Part shown: in pieces, positions 52,645 through 62,876 of the stretch
How the letters are laid out: each line of letters starts with the position of its first letter
How positions within the stretch are numbered: position 1 is the stretch's first letter
Source: Gordoniibacillus kamchatkensis
GTDB taxonomy: Bacteria; Bacillota; Bacilli; Paenibacillales; NBRC-103111
NCBI RefSeq assembly: GCF_000829455.1
Contig: NZ_JXAK01000002.1
Span: forward strand, 1-64,000
Direction of reading: 5' to 3'
DNA: 64,000 nt
Notes under the pieces: model-generated
Seen by the model: the letters and a program-made list of their open reading frames with translations, nothing else
The model's database searches: none
Told to the model about the DNA's origin: nothing
Made by a program: the position numbers and the translations under genes

Positions 52645-54196
52645 ATGAAACGAATACAGAGGAAGTATACGGTCAGACAGTTTCATCAGGCGAAATGGGA
52701 TGAGCCGGTAATTTTCGAATTGCACCGCCCCGGAGAGCGGGGAGTGCTCGTGCCTGCGGCGGACAAAGCGGTGGAAGAAGCAGTCGGCGACGGCGTCTCC
52801 GGCTTGCCGGCAGCGGCGGTCAGAGACACGCCTCCGGCGCTTCCGGAAATCGGCCAAGCCAAAGTGCTGCGGCACTATCTCCGGCTGTCGCAGGAGACGC
52901 TCGGTTCGGATTTCAACGTGGAGATCGGCCAAGGCACGTGCACGATGAAATACATTCCCCGCGTCAACGAGCTGCTGATCCGGAATCCCAAAATGATGGA
53001 TTTGCATCCGCTGCAGGACGAATCTACTGTGCAGGGCATCTTGAGCATTTATTACGCGCTGGATCTCGCCATGCGCGAAATTTCCGGCATGGACCAGTTC
53101 AGCTTCCAGCCGAGCAGCGGCACCCAGGCGCTGTTCGCGATGGCTTCGATTTGCCGCGCTTACCATGACGCGAAAGGCGAAGGCGACAAGCGCGACGAGA
53201 TTATTACGACGATCTTCTCCCACCCGTCGCAAGCGGCGACGCAGCGGTGAAAGGGTACAAGATCATCACCCTGCATCCGGACCCGGATGGCTTCCCGGAC
53301 ATCGAGGCGCTGAAAAACGCTTTGTCCGAGCGGACGGCGGGCTTCGTCGTGGCGAACCCGGAAGATACGGGCATTTTCAATCCGAAAATCAAGCAGTTCA
53401 CGGACCTTGTGCACGAGTATGGCGGCATTTGCTATTACGACCAGGCGAACGCCAACGGCTTGCTCGGCATCGCCCGGGCCAAAGAAGCCGGCTTCGATAT
53501 GTGCTTCTTCAACCTGCACAAAACGTTCGCCGCCCCGCACATGTGCGGCGGCCCCGCTACGGGCGCTCTCGGCGTTACGAAGGAGCTGATTCCGTTCCTG
53601 CCGGGCCCTATCGTCGATTCGACGGGGAGAAATACAAGTTTAACAAGCAGCTGGAGCACAGCATCGGCAAAGTCAGAATGTTCCACGGCGTCGCGCAAAC
53701 GGTGCTGCGGGCGTACGCGTGGATTCGCGCGCTCGGGCCGGAAGGGCTGCTCGACGTCGCCAAAATCGCCGTGCTGAACAACAACTACTTGTACCATAAA
53801 ATTTTGCAAATTCGCGGGGCAAGCGCTCCGTACGTGAAGGGAGGCCGGCTCGAGCAGGTGCGCTACAGCTGGGAGCAGCTGACCAAGGAGACGGGCATTA
53901 CGACGGAAGACGTCCAGCGGAGAATGTGCGACTTCGGCTTGCATTACTGGACCAGCCACCATCCGTATATTGTGCCGCAGCCGTTTACCCTGGAGCCGAC
54001 GGAGTCTTACTCGAAGGACGATCTGGACGAATACGTCCGGGCGTTGGAGCGAATTTCGTGGGAGGCTTACCACGACCCGGACGTCGTGCGCAGCGCTCCG
54101 CACAACAGCACCGTTCATCGCATCGACGAATCCGGCTTCGACCATCCCGGCGAATGGTGCATCACGTGGCGCGCTTATCAAAAAAAGGCGAAATAG
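52645..54196 (+). CDS. Divergent glycine dehydrogenase subunit 2 (GcvPB-like), frameshifted twice
   Basis: The PLP-binding subunit: the Lys of HKTFAAPHMCGG (codon 53520-53522) matches the invariant lysine, and a His is kept in FSHPSQAATAA. Canonical GcvPB has SCTMKYNP, SAHGTNPAS, DGANLNAI and HGGGGPGSGPVGV; here these are TCTMKYIP, SHPSQAATA, DQANANGL and HMCGGPATGALGV. Two single-base losses, near 53240 (ACGCAGCGG for ACGGCAGCGG) and near 53617, split the gene as read. Joined, it has about 515 residues. Start is 25 bases after subunit 1, with AAAGGGGAG. A hairpin follows. Confidence 0.75.
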
Positions 54197-54207
54197 CGAA
54201 ACGATCA

Positions 54208-54230
54208 GGCCGGGGACGCAGTCCCTGGCC
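54208..54230 (+). terminator. Hairpin after the GcvPB-like gene
   Basis: GGCCGGGGAC (54208-54217) pairs with GTCCCTGGCC (54221-54230). There is no T tract. A TATAAT (54278-54283) about 25 bases before the kinase start suggests a new transcript begins after it. Confidence 0.5.
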
Positions 54231-54307
54231 CCGTTCGTTATCCAAAAAAGCCCGCTTCATCCGGCAACCCGCCGTGCTATAATAAAAACAATGTCGAACC
54301 GCGCGAG

Positions 54308-56023
54308 ATGAAGGTGATGACCATTCGACCGGACAAGTGGCTCAAAATCGCACGCCAAAGCCTGCAAACGAAATTAACGCTGCTGATCATGCTGGCCGCC
54401 ACGATTCCGCTGCTGCTGCTCGGCTTTTTCTCCTATTTGAAATCGTCGCAGCTGATCAACGAGCAGTTCGGCTTGTACGGCAACAATTCGGCGGCCCAGC
54501 TGCAATTCCAGATCGATACCAGCTTGCGCCAGATGAAGTTCACGGCAACGGACATATTGGCCTACTTGCTCGATCCGAAGTTCACCGTCTTGCATGAGGA
54601 GGTGCCCTCCACCTACAAAGGCTTTCAGGACGAGCAGCAGCTGGAGCAATTTTTGAAAGCGCATAAAATGGTGGATACGAAAGGCATCTATATCATCACC
54701 CGCTCGGGGTACTATTACGGGGAAAGCACGATCAACGTCCAGAAGATGGAGGAAGAAGGGCTGCTTCGCAATTACAAGCCCGGCTCCGGCAACTATTGGT
54801 TCGGCATCTACGAGCCGAAGCATTATATCGACGTATTGACGATTCCCGGCGAAAAAGTGATCGGGCTGTTGTTTCAGATCAAAAATCAGGTGAGCTTTCT
54901 GGAAGGAAGCTACATTCTGATCGAGGTGAACGCGGATAACTTGCTGAAGCTGTTTCAAGAGTACGAGGCCGACACGCATGCCCGGATCAAAATTACCGAT
55001 TCGCAGCAGCGCGTCATTTACGAGACGCAATCCCATTTTGACGCTAAAGCGACCGATGTCGTATGGATCAAATCGTCTGGGGTCACCGATTGGCGCATCG
55101 AGGTGCGAATTCCTTACAGCGAGTTCTACAAGTCGTCCGTCATTATCCGCACGTTCACTATTCTGGCGGTTTCGCTGGCGCTGCTGGTCGCCTTTCTGCA
55201 CGCCTTCGTCCTCTCGTCCCGGTTTATCCGCCGCATCAAGCGCCTCAAGGAGACGATCCAGCTGGTCGGGATCGGCAAGCTCGATACGAGGGTGGAAGTA
55301 GATTCCGAGGACGAGCTCGGCAGGCTGGCTTTCAGCTTCAACAACATGCTGTACCAGCTCGAGACGCTCATCGGCGAAGTGCGCCGGGTGGAAGGACTGA
55401 AGAAGGAGGCCGAGCTGCGCGCGCTCCATTTTCAAATCAATCCCCATCTGCTTCTGAACACGCTCGCTTCGATCCAATGGAAAGCCCGGCTGCAAGGGGC
55501 GCAGGACGTCAATAAAATGATTTATCACTTGACGAAAGTGCTGGACGGCAACTTGAATTTCACGAAAGAGATCGTTTCGCTCGACCGGGAGCTGGAGCTG
55601 ATCGACCATTTTCTGCAAATTCAGGAGCACCGTTATGGAAGCGTTTTCTCCTATACGATAACGAATCAAGGCGTGCCGCTGAAGAGCGTGCAAATTCCGC
55701 GAATGACGCTGCAGCCGCTGGTGGAAAACATTTTTTTCCATGCGTTCGAGGACGGCGCGGGCAACATTCAGCTTACGATCGAAGCCGATTCGGGAGCCGT
55801 GCTGCTCACGTTGACCGACAACGGCAAAGGCATCGAGCCCGAGATGCTGAGCCGCATGCTCGAACCGGGCGAGAAAGCCCATTCCCTCAAACGGATCGGC
55901 ATGTACAACGTAGACCAGCGAATCAAGCTGCATTTCGGCTACCGCTACGGTCTTGAAGTTCGTTCCCGGCTCGGCGCCGGAACATCCGTATATATCAGGC
56001 TGCCTTATCAGGAGGAGATATAA
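54308..56023 (+). CDS. YesM-like sensor histidine kinase
   Basis: 571 residues. An N-terminal membrane helix (about 20-43), an extracytoplasmic dCache-like sensor (to about 275), a second helix (TILAVSLALLVAFLHAFVL), a HAMP segment and a HisKA-7/HATPase domain. The family motif HFQINPHFLYNTL is here HFQINPHLLLNTL, and the N box is PRMTLQPLVENIFFHAF. It phosphorylates the response regulator encoded next, whose start lies one codon-length after its stop. The pair sits between the GcvP-like genes and the transporters, so it probably senses the imported sugar. Confidence 0.92.
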   Translation: MKVMTIRPDKWLKIARQSLQTKLTLLIMLAATIPLLLLGFFSYLKSSQLINEQFGLYGNNSAAQLQFQIDTSLRQMKFTATDILAYLLDPKFTVLHEEVPSTYKGFQDEQQLEQFLKAHKMVDTKGIYIITRSGYYYGESTINVQKMEEEGLLRNYKPGSGNYWFGIYEPKHYIDVLTIPGEKVIGLLFQIKNQVSFLEGSYILIEVNADNLLKLFQEYEADTHARIKITDSQQRVIYETQSHFDAKATDVVWIKSSGVTDWRIEVRIPYSEFYKSSVIIRTFTILAVSLALLVAFLHAFVLSSRFIRRIKRLKETIQLVGIGKLDTRVEVDSEDELGRLAFSFNNMLYQLETLIGEVRRVEGLKKEAELRALHFQINPHLLLNTLASIQWKARLQGAQDVNKMIYHLTKVLDGNLNFTKEIVSLDRELELIDHFLQIQEHRYGSVFSYTITNQGVPLKSVQIPRMTLQPLVENIFFHAFEDGAGNIQLTIEADSGAVLLTLTDNGKGIEPEMLSRMLEPGEKAHSLKRIGMYNVDQRIKLHFGYRYGLEVRSRLGAGTSVYIRLPYQEEI

Positions 56024-57189
56024 ATGGTCCCGGATACGTCAATCGGCGTCATGATCGTGGATGACGAAGCGATTATCCGCAAAGGGTTAATGGGCACAAT
56101 CCCGTGGGGCAAATACGGGATGCATGTGGCCGCCGACGCGCCGAACGGCAAAAAAGCGTGGGATGCCTTTCTGGAGGGCAAGCCGGAAGTGGTCATCACC
56201 GATATCGTGATGCCGGAAGTCGGGGGTATCGAATTGGCGAAAAAAATTAAAGAGCACGCCCCAATGACGAAAATATTGCTGCTTAGCTGCCACAGCGATT
56301 TTGAGTATGTGCAGCAAGGCATCAAGCTAGGCGCCTCCGGCTACGTGCTGAAGACGTCTTACAACGACGACGAGCTCGAACAGTTTTTGCGGCAGTTCCA
56401 GGCGGAAATCCGGGAGTACCGGCTGCAAGCGAGGGCCGAAATCCGCAAGCGGTTTCTGGAATGGCTGTTCGGCATCGACGATTGGCTGGCCGGAAGCTCC
56501 GTCTTTGCCGGCGAGTGGCGGTGGGTTCGCGGCGCCAGCGCCGTGTTTCTGGCCGCGGGCGCAGCGCCGGAAGCCGGATGCCGCCTGGAGGAGCTGTACG
56601 GACAGCCCGCGAGCGAAGTCATTAAAGTGGGCGGGGACCGCTATTTCGTCTTCGTTCCGGCAGAGGATGCCGGCAGCCTGGAGAAAAAACTGACCGATAT
56701 GAAGGGGAAATTCCCGCACTGCGCTGGATCAAAGAAGGACCGGTGCAAGGGCTTCAGCCGTGGCTCGACGCGGTAAAGCGCGCCTACAAACAGGCCGAAA
56801 TGGAGCATACGTTCGGCGTCAATCCGGAGCGCTGGCCGGAGCCGATCGCCCAGGCGGTCAAAATGATCGTGGAAAGGGTGCACGACAAGCTTTCGGTCAG
56901 CGACGTAGCCCGCGAAGTCGGGCTTAGCCGGAGCCATCTCAGCAGCCTGTTCAAGAAAACGCTGGGCGAAGGGTTCGTTGCCTACACGTACCGGACGAAG
57001 CTGAAGGCAGCCCAGGAGCTGCTTGCGACGACGGATACGGCGGTGCAGGACATCGCGGACACGCTGGGCATGGTCGATTCCAAGTATTTCAGCAAGTGGT
57101 TTAAAAGGTGCACGGGCCAAACGCCAAGCGAATACCGGCAACAAAAAAGGCAACCCCGATCCGACAAAGTGACACCCGAATCGCCGTAA
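56024..57189 (+). CDS. AraC-type response regulator (YesN-like), frameshifted
   Basis: An N-terminal receiver (VMIVDDEAIIRKGL, phosphoacceptor Asp60 in VVITDIVMPEV, Lys110 in GYVLKTS) and a C-terminal AraC DNA-binding domain (LSVSDVAREVGLSRSHLSSLF, then FSKWFKRCTGQTPSEYR). One base is missing in a C run near 56713-56715: after MKGKFP the first frame is unnatural and stops at 56776. Restoring it gives ALRWIKEGPVQGLQPW, which joins the second frame. The start follows AGGAGGAG. A terminator separates the pair from the next gene. Confidence 0.9.
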
Positions 57190-57203
57190 CGCCGGCGAAA
57201 CCG

Positions 57204-57253
57204 CACATAAGAACGAAAAATCCGCGACGATTTGAAGTTCTTATGTGTTTTTT
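57204..57253 (+). terminator. Terminator after the two-component pair
   Basis: CACATAAGAAC (57204-57214) pairs with GTTCTTATGTG (57237-57247), followed by TTTTTT. A TATAAT (57261-57266) directly after it can serve as -10 of the following transporter operon. Confidence 0.88.
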
Positions 57254-57312
57254 CTTTGTCTATAATGAGGTCAGTTTCCGCCATATGGCGAAAAGAAGGG
57301 GCTGACGAAGCT

Positions 57313-58640
57313 ATGATTCGATCGGTGAAAAGAGCGGTTATTGTAAGCGTTTTATCGGCGTTGCTGCTCTCCATGCTGGCAGGCTGCAGCACGGAGACGT
57401 CCAAAAAGACGGTGCAGGAAGGGGCGAAGGCGGACGGGAAAAAGACAAAAATCGTCGTCTGGATTTGGGAAGACGCCAAAAAGATTCTGGACCTGAACAT
57501 GGACGCGTTCCGTCAAGCGTACCCGGATATCGATGTCGATTTGCACGTGCTCGGCCAAGATGACGTGTATAAAAATTTCCTGATCTCGGCCAGCAGCGGC
57601 GACGAGCTGCCCGACGTCGTCACGCTGGAGACGCTGCGCTAGGGCAAATGATCAATGCCGGCGCTCTACTGGACATTTCGTCGAAAACGGCGCCGTATAA
57701 AGACAAAATGAATTCGTTCAAATGGACGGATGCGACGAAGGACGGCAAAATTTACGCGATGCCTTGGGACAGCGGTCCGGTCGTCATGTTTTACCGCAAC
57801 GACCTGTTCAAAAATGCCGGACTGCCTTCCGATCCGAAGGATGTGGCGGAGAAGCTGAAAACGTGGGAAGACTACGCCAGGTTTGCGCAAACGCTGAAAG
57901 AGAAGACGGGCACGTTCATGATGGCCGATTCCGGCACGAAGACGGATGCGAAGTTTTTTGAACAGATCATTTGGCAGCGCAACCAGTGGTATTTTGACAA
58001 AGACGGGAAGGTCCAGCTGGATAAGCCGGAAATAATCGAAGCCGGGCAATACTTCGTGAACCTCGTGAAAAAAGGCTACGTGCTCGACGTCGAGCCGTGG
58101 AGCGATTCGTGGTACAACGTGTTCAAGCAAAACAAAGTGGCTACCATCGTCGGCGCTTCGTGGTACGACGGCTTGCTTTCCACGATCATCGATCCCGACG
58201 CGCAAGGCAAATGGTCCGTCGTGCCGATGCCGAAATGGTCCGTGTCCGACCCGTACTCCAGCGCCAACGACGGCGGCTCGAATTTGGCCATCAACAAAAA
58301 CTCGAAGCACCCCGAGGAAGCGTGGAAATTTATCGAGTTTATGCTGGGGCGCAACGACAGCCAGGTGAAAATGCTGAAAGAAGCGGGCCTGTTCCCGTCG
58401 CTGGAAACGACCTACGACGACAGCGCCTACAATCTGCCCGTTGCCTATTTCAACAACCAGCCGGTCAGAAAGCTGTACGTGACTGCCGTGAAGCAGGTAA
58501 CGCCGATTGTGTACACGAAAAACTATCCGGTCGCGAACCAGATTATGCGCAATGCGTTCGCCGAGATCGTCCTCGACAATAAAAGCGTGGAATCCGTGTT
58601 CAAGAAAGCCGCCCAGGAGCTTCGCAGCAAATTGAACTGA
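57313..58640 (+). CDS. ABC transporter sugar-binding lipoprotein, frameshifted
   Basis: Extracellular solute-binding protein family 1. Lipobox SMLAGCS (Cys near residue 25), then KIVVWIWEDAKKIL, a sugar-binding opening. The frame ends at a TAG near 57640, immediately after DVVTLETLR, and resumes at GQMINAGALLDIS; a base lost near 57639 (CGCTAGGG for CGCCTAGGG) explains it. The rest (WTDATKDGKIYAMPWDSGP and later) is a normal binding protein. It heads SBP-permease-permease, with no ATPase, so a shared MsmX-type ATPase encoded elsewhere is needed. Confidence 0.9.
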
Positions 58641-58676
58641 CCCGGGCTTGCCACGAGCAAAGAAGGAGGGCTGGGA

Positions 58677-59555
58677 GTGGGGTGGAGGCTTCAATATAAA
58701 CTGGCTCCGTACGTATTCATTGCTCCGTTTTTCATCCTGCTTGCGCTGTTTACGATGATTCCGTTTCTGTTTTCGGTTTACATCAGCTTTACCGATTGGC
58801 AAGGATCCGCGGACGCCCGCTGGGTAGGCCTGAACAATTACGGCAAGCTGTTCTACAGCCGCATATTTTGGGAATCGGTTCAGAACAGCCTGATCATTTT
58901 CTTGCTCTACGTTCCGGCGATGCTGCTGCTCGCGCTGCTGCTGGCCGTGGCGCTGAACCAGCCGTGGCTTCCCGGGAAAGGAATGCTTCGGACCGCCTTC
59001 GTCGTTCCGAACATTACGTCCGTCATCGCCGTATCATTCGTTTTCGTGCTGCTGCTGAATACGAACGACGGCATCGTCAACCATCTGCTGCTCGGTTTGC
59101 ATGTCGTCAAGCAGCCGATCCGCTTCCTGGATACTCCCTTTTGGGCCCGAATTTCCGTCGCCTTCATCGTGCTGTTTCGCTGGGTCGGCTACAATATGCT
59201 GCTCTTGCTGGCGGGACTGCAGACGGTGCCGCGGGAGCTTTACGAAGCGGCGAAGGTGGACGGCGCACGCCCGGCGGCGATTTTTTTCAAAATCACGGTG
59301 CCTATGCTGAACAAGGTGCTGCTGTTTTGCACCGTACTCTCGACCATCGGCACGTTCTCGCTCTTTGTCGAACCGTACATCGTCGCCAAGGGAGGACCGA
59401 TGAACGCCACGACGACGCCGATTCTGTTATTGTTTCGGGAGAGCTTCGAAAATTTCCATTTCGGCTACGCCTCGGCCATTTCCGTCGCCTTTTTGCTGCT
59501 GATGGCGCTGCTGACTTTATTGCAATTAAAGCTATTTTCAGGTAGAGGCGAATGA
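58677..59555 (+). CDS. Sugar ABC transporter permease (MalF-like, first set)
   Basis: 292 residues, six membrane helices. The EAA loop is ELYEAAKVDGARPAAIFFKITVPML, shown here only as its core EAAKVDGA near residue 182. The opening YVFIAPFFILLALFTMIPF is typical of CUT1 permeases. The start is GTG after AGGAGGG, and the stop overlaps the next permease's first ATG. It pairs with the following gene as the two membrane subunits of an oligosaccharide importer. Confidence 0.93.
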   Translation: MGWRLQYKLAPYVFIAPFFILLALFTMIPFLFSVYISFTDWQGSADARWVGLNNYGKLFYSRIFWESVQNSLIIFLLYVPAMLLLALLLAVALNQPWLPGKGMLRTAFVVPNITSVIAVSFVFVLLLNTNDGIVNHLLLGLHVVKQPIRFLDTPFWARISVAFIVLFRWVGYNMLLLLAGLQTVPRELYEAAKVDGARPAAIFFKITVPMLNKVLLFCTVLSTIGTFSLFVEPYIVAKGGPMNATTTPILLLFRESFENFHFGYASAISVAFLLLMALLTLLQLKLFSGRGE

Positions 59556-59578
59556 CGGAATATGGCGGAGGACCGACT

Positions 59579-60418
59579 ATGCAACCTATGTACCGAACGA
59601 TGCGGCTGATGCGGCGCAGCATTGTCTTTCTCCTGCTGGCGGCGGCCGCGGTTTGCATGCTGTTTCCTTTTTTCTGGATGATCAGCTCTTCGCTCAAGCT
59701 TAGATCCGACATTTTCGCCATGCCGCCGGTCTGGTTTCCGAAGACGCCGCATGCGGAAAATTACGTGCAGCTGTTTACGCAATACCGCTTCGGAAGCGTG
59801 CTGCTCAACAGCGTGGGCACAGCCTTCGCCGTTACCGCCGGGGGGCTGCTGTTCAGCGCGATGGCCGGCTTCGCTTTCGCGAAATACCGGTTCAGGTTCG
59901 GCGGCGTGTTGTTTGCGATCGTGCTGGCGACGCTGATGATTCCGATGGAGACGGGCATGGTTCCGCTGTTTTTGATCTACAAGAAGCTCGGCTTGATCGA
60001 CCGTCTGATCGGCGTCGTTTTGCCGCGGCTGGCCAGCGGCTTCGGCATTTTTTTCATGCGGCAATATTGCAGCTCCATCCAAAACCAGCTGCTGGACGCA
60101 GCGAGAATCGACGGATGCACGGAATACCGGCTGTTTGTTTCGGTCGTGCTCCCGGTGCTGCGGCCTGCGCTGGCCAGCCTCGGCATTATATTCTTTATCG
60201 AGGAATGGAACAACTTTCTGTGGCCTACCGTCATCCTGAGATCGCCGGACAATCTGACCATTGCGGTGGCGATCCGGTCTCTGGAAGCGGGGGTGCGAAC
60301 CCCGTACCAGCTCATCATGTCGGGCTCGGTGATCAGTATCGTGCCGATGCTGCTGTTCATTCTCTTTTTCCAGAAGCAGCTTACGGCCGGCTTGATTGAC
60401 GGAGCGGTGAAGGGCTGA
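59579..60418 (+). CDS. Sugar ABC transporter permease (MalG-like, first set)
   Basis: 279 residues with six membrane helices. The EAA loop core is AARIDGCTE and the usual MalG-like opening FPFFWMISSSLK is present. I take ATG 59579 (MQPMYRT) as the start because GGAGG lies seven bases before it; an ATG at 59552 overlaps the previous gene. Completes the first importer set. A gap of 160 bases with a TATAAT (60539-60544) precedes the second set. Confidence 0.92.
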   Translation: MQPMYRTMRLMRRSIVFLLLAAAAVCMLFPFFWMISSSLKLRSDIFAMPPVWFPKTPHAENYVQLFTQYRFGSVLLNSVGTAFAVTAGGLLFSAMAGFAFAKYRFRFGGVLFAIVLATLMIPMETGMVPLFLIYKKLGLIDRLIGVVLPRLASGFGIFFMRQYCSSIQNQLLDAARIDGCTEYRLFVSVVLPVLRPALASLGIIFFIEEWNNFLWPTVILRSPDNLTIAVAIRSLEAGVRTPYQLIMSGSVISIVPMLLFILFFQKQLTAGLIDGAVKG

Positions 60419-60578
60419 CGCCAAAAGAACGACAACGATCCAACAAAATGGCACCGGCGGCGGAAGAGCGCGGCAAAAAAAGACACCGTTCTCCCACAAT
60501 CCGTTCAATCCTCGGTTCAAGCCCGGACACAGCGGATTTATAATGAAAGCGGTTAAATTACTGACGAGGGGGATTCAT

Positions 60579-61895
60579 ATGAAACGTTCCGTATCGATCA
60601 CGTCCGCATCGGTGCTGGCCTTGTCGCTGCTGCTTGCGGGATGCAGCGGGCAAGGGGGGCAGGCGGCCAAACCTGCGGATAACGGAAGCAATGCCGCGAA
60701 CAAGCCCGCAGACAGCCCGGCGCCGAAAGCAAGTCCGGACGGCAAGCCGGTCACGCTGCGCTTTGCCACCTGGGATACCGGCGACGCTTTGAAAATCGAG
60801 CAAGACATCGCCAAAAAGTTCGAGGAGTCGCATCCGAATACGAAAATTCAAGTGGAGGCGTACGGCGACGGCTTCGACCAGAAGCTGGCCGCCGCCATCG
60901 GCGCCAACGACGCTCCGGACGTGATGTATATGTGGGACTTCCCGACGTATCACTCCAATCTGGAAACGCTGGACGACTATATTAACAGCGATCCCGATTT
61001 GAAAAAAGACGACTTTTACCCGGGGCTGTTCAATTACGTGAAAATCGATGGCAAGTCGTACGGGCTTCCGGCCGGATTCACGACCCGCGTCATGTATTAC
61101 AACAAAAAGCTGTTTGATGCGGCGGGGGTGGCGTATCCGAAGGAAGGCTGGAGCTGGGACGACTTGCGGGACATGGCGAAGAAGCTGACGGACCCGTCCA
61201 AGAAGCAGTACGGTATCGGCATCCGGGCCGAGAACGACCCGTACGACCTGCAAGGGATGATCTGGAGCAACGGCGGCAGCTTCATCAGTCCCGACGGCAA
61301 GAGCATCGAGGGCTTCATGAACGGCAAGGGAACCGTCGATGCGATTCAGCTGCTGGGAAGTCTGATCAAGGAGAAAGTCGCGGTCGTCGTCGGCGGCAAA
61401 AATCAGCAGTCCGGAGACGACGTTTTCAAAGCCGGGAAAATTGCGATGTGGGAAAGCGGCATATGGCCTTTGGACGATTTCAAAAAGTCGGGCATCGACG
61501 TCGGAACCGTCGTCATGCCGATATTTAGCGGCAAGCCGCTGAAGGGCGTCGTGTCGGAGTCGGCCATGTCCATCTCCAAAAACTCCAAAAACAAAAAAGA
61601 AGCATGGGAATTCGTGAAGTTTTACGCTTCGGACGCGGCGATCAAAATGAGAACGGCCGACCTGCCGGTGCGCAAAAGCGTCGCCGACCAAATGAAGCTG
61701 AATCAAGACCCGCTGTACCAGCCGTTCTACAAAATGCTCGATACGTGCGACAACACGCCCGCTTTCCTGCTGAATCCGAAGTGGAACGAGGTTAACCGCA
61801 ACCTGAACTCGGCCATCGACGCCGTCATCTCCGGGCAAAACGCGGCGGATACGCTCTCTATGGCTGTGAAGGATTCGCAAAAGTTTTTAAAATAG
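60579..61895 (+). CDS. ABC transporter sugar-binding lipoprotein (second set)
   Basis: 438 residues. Lipobox LLLAGC (Cys near residue 22), a Pro/Ala/Asn-rich linker and the family 1 binding domain: LRFATWDTGDALKIEQDIAKKFEESHP and DAPDVMYMWDFPTYHSNLE, WSWDDLRDMAKKL and NKKEAWEFVKFYAS. ATG 60579 follows GAGGGGG; the frame from 60543 adds 12 residues of leader. It differs from the first set's binding protein, so the two importers likely take up different sugars. It heads a second SBP-permease-permease run. Confidence 0.93.
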   Translation: MKRSVSITSASVLALSLLLAGCSGQGGQAAKPADNGSNAANKPADSPAPKASPDGKPVTLRFATWDTGDALKIEQDIAKKFEESHPNTKIQVEAYGDGFDQKLAAAIGANDAPDVMYMWDFPTYHSNLETLDDYINSDPDLKKDDFYPGLFNYVKIDGKSYGLPAGFTTRVMYYNKKLFDAAGVAYPKEGWSWDDLRDMAKKLTDPSKKQYGIGIRAENDPYDLQGMIWSNGGSFISPDGKSIEGFMNGKGTVDAIQLLGSLIKEKVAVVVGGKNQQSGDDVFKAGKIAMWESGIWPLDDFKKSGIDVGTVVMPIFSGKPLKGVVSESAMSISKNSKNKKEAWEFVKFYASDAAIKMRTADLPVRKSVADQMKLNQDPLYQPFYKMLDTCDNTPAFLLNPKWNEVNRNLNSAIDAVISGQNAADTLSMAVKDSQKFLK

Positions 61896-61916
61896 CTTCC
61901 CGAACGGAGAATGAGG

Positions 61917-62861
61917 ATGAATGCACTGCCTGCAAGCAGGGGCCGGCTCCATCGGGTCAGGTACAGAAGGGGTAGGCTCACGCCCTACCTCTTTATTGTT
62001 CCCTGGATCGCCGGTTTCTGCTGTTTCACTCTCGGACCCCTCGTCTTTTCGCTGGTCATCAGTTTTTACGATTGGCCGATCGTCGGCAGCAAAAAGTTTG
62101 TCGGCCTGCAAAATTACATTTCGATGTTTACCGACGATCCGCTCTTTTGGCACGCGCTCGGGGTGACCGTCAAATTCGCGCTGCTGCTCGTGCCGCTCAA
62201 CTTGGTCGTGTCGCTGATGCTGGCCGTATTGCTCAACCAGAAAGTAAGGGGCAACGGGCTGTTCCGCACCATTTTCTATTTGCCGTCGGTCATATCCGGG
62301 GTGGCCCTGTCCATGATCTGGGCTTGGGTGTACAGCGGGGAGTACGGCTTGCTCAACTACGTGCTGTCGCTGGTCGGCATTACAGGTCCGGACTGGCTGC
62401 GGAATCCGAACTGGGCCTTGGCCGCGATGGTCATGGCGAGTTTGTGGGCGCAAGGCTCGATGGTGCTCATCTATTTGGCGGGACTGAAAAACATCCCGGC
62501 GGATTTGTACGAATCCGCTTCGATGGACGGCGCCGGCAGCGTCCGAAGGTTTTTTTCCATTACGCTGCCGATGCTGAGTCCGACCATTTTGTTCAATACG
62601 ATCACGTCGATCATCGCCGCCTTTCAGCAGCTGACGCTGGCTTTGACGCTGACGGGCGGAGGGCCGCTGAAGGCGACGTATTTTTACGCGATGTACGTGT
62701 ACGAGAACGCATTTAAATATTTTCATATGGGTTATTCCGCCGCTAATGCCTGGGTCATGTTTCTCATCGTGCTGTTTCTGACGTTCCTTGTTTTCAAATC
62801 GTCGAGCCTATGGGTGTTTTACGAGAGCGAAGTCAAACAAGGAGCCGACAATAAGCGTTAA
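61917..62861 (+). CDS. Sugar ABC transporter permease (MalF-like, second set)
   Basis: 314 residues, six helices, with LTPYLFIVPWIAGFCCFTLGP at the start and EAA loop core ESASMDGAGS (residues about 205). Two nearby ATGs, 61911 and 61917, are possible; GGAG is seven bases before the second. KATYFYAMYVYENAFKYF is a typical CUT1 periplasmic loop. The following permease starts 15 bases later with AAGGAGG. Confidence 0.92.
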   Translation: MNALPASRGRLHRVRYRRGRLTPYLFIVPWIAGFCCFTLGPLVFSLVISFYDWPIVGSKKFVGLQNYISMFTDDPLFWHALGVTVKFALLLVPLNLVVSLMLAVLLNQKVRGNGLFRTIFYLPSVISGVALSMIWAWVYSGEYGLLNYVLSLVGITGPDWLRNPNWALAAMVMASLWAQGSMVLIYLAGLKNIPADLYESASMDGAGSVRRFFSITLPMLSPTILFNTITSIIAAFQQLTLALTLTGGGPLKATYFYAMYVYENAFKYFHMGYSAANAWVMFLIVLFLTFLVFKSSSLWVFYESEVKQGADNKR

Positions 62862-62876
62862 AAGGAGGCGCCAGCG

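Noticed and set aside
54374-55933. A 519-codon open frame on the minus strand opposite the histidine kinase
   Set aside because: Same reason: the plus-strand kinase is a clear family member and the minus-strand product has no domain.
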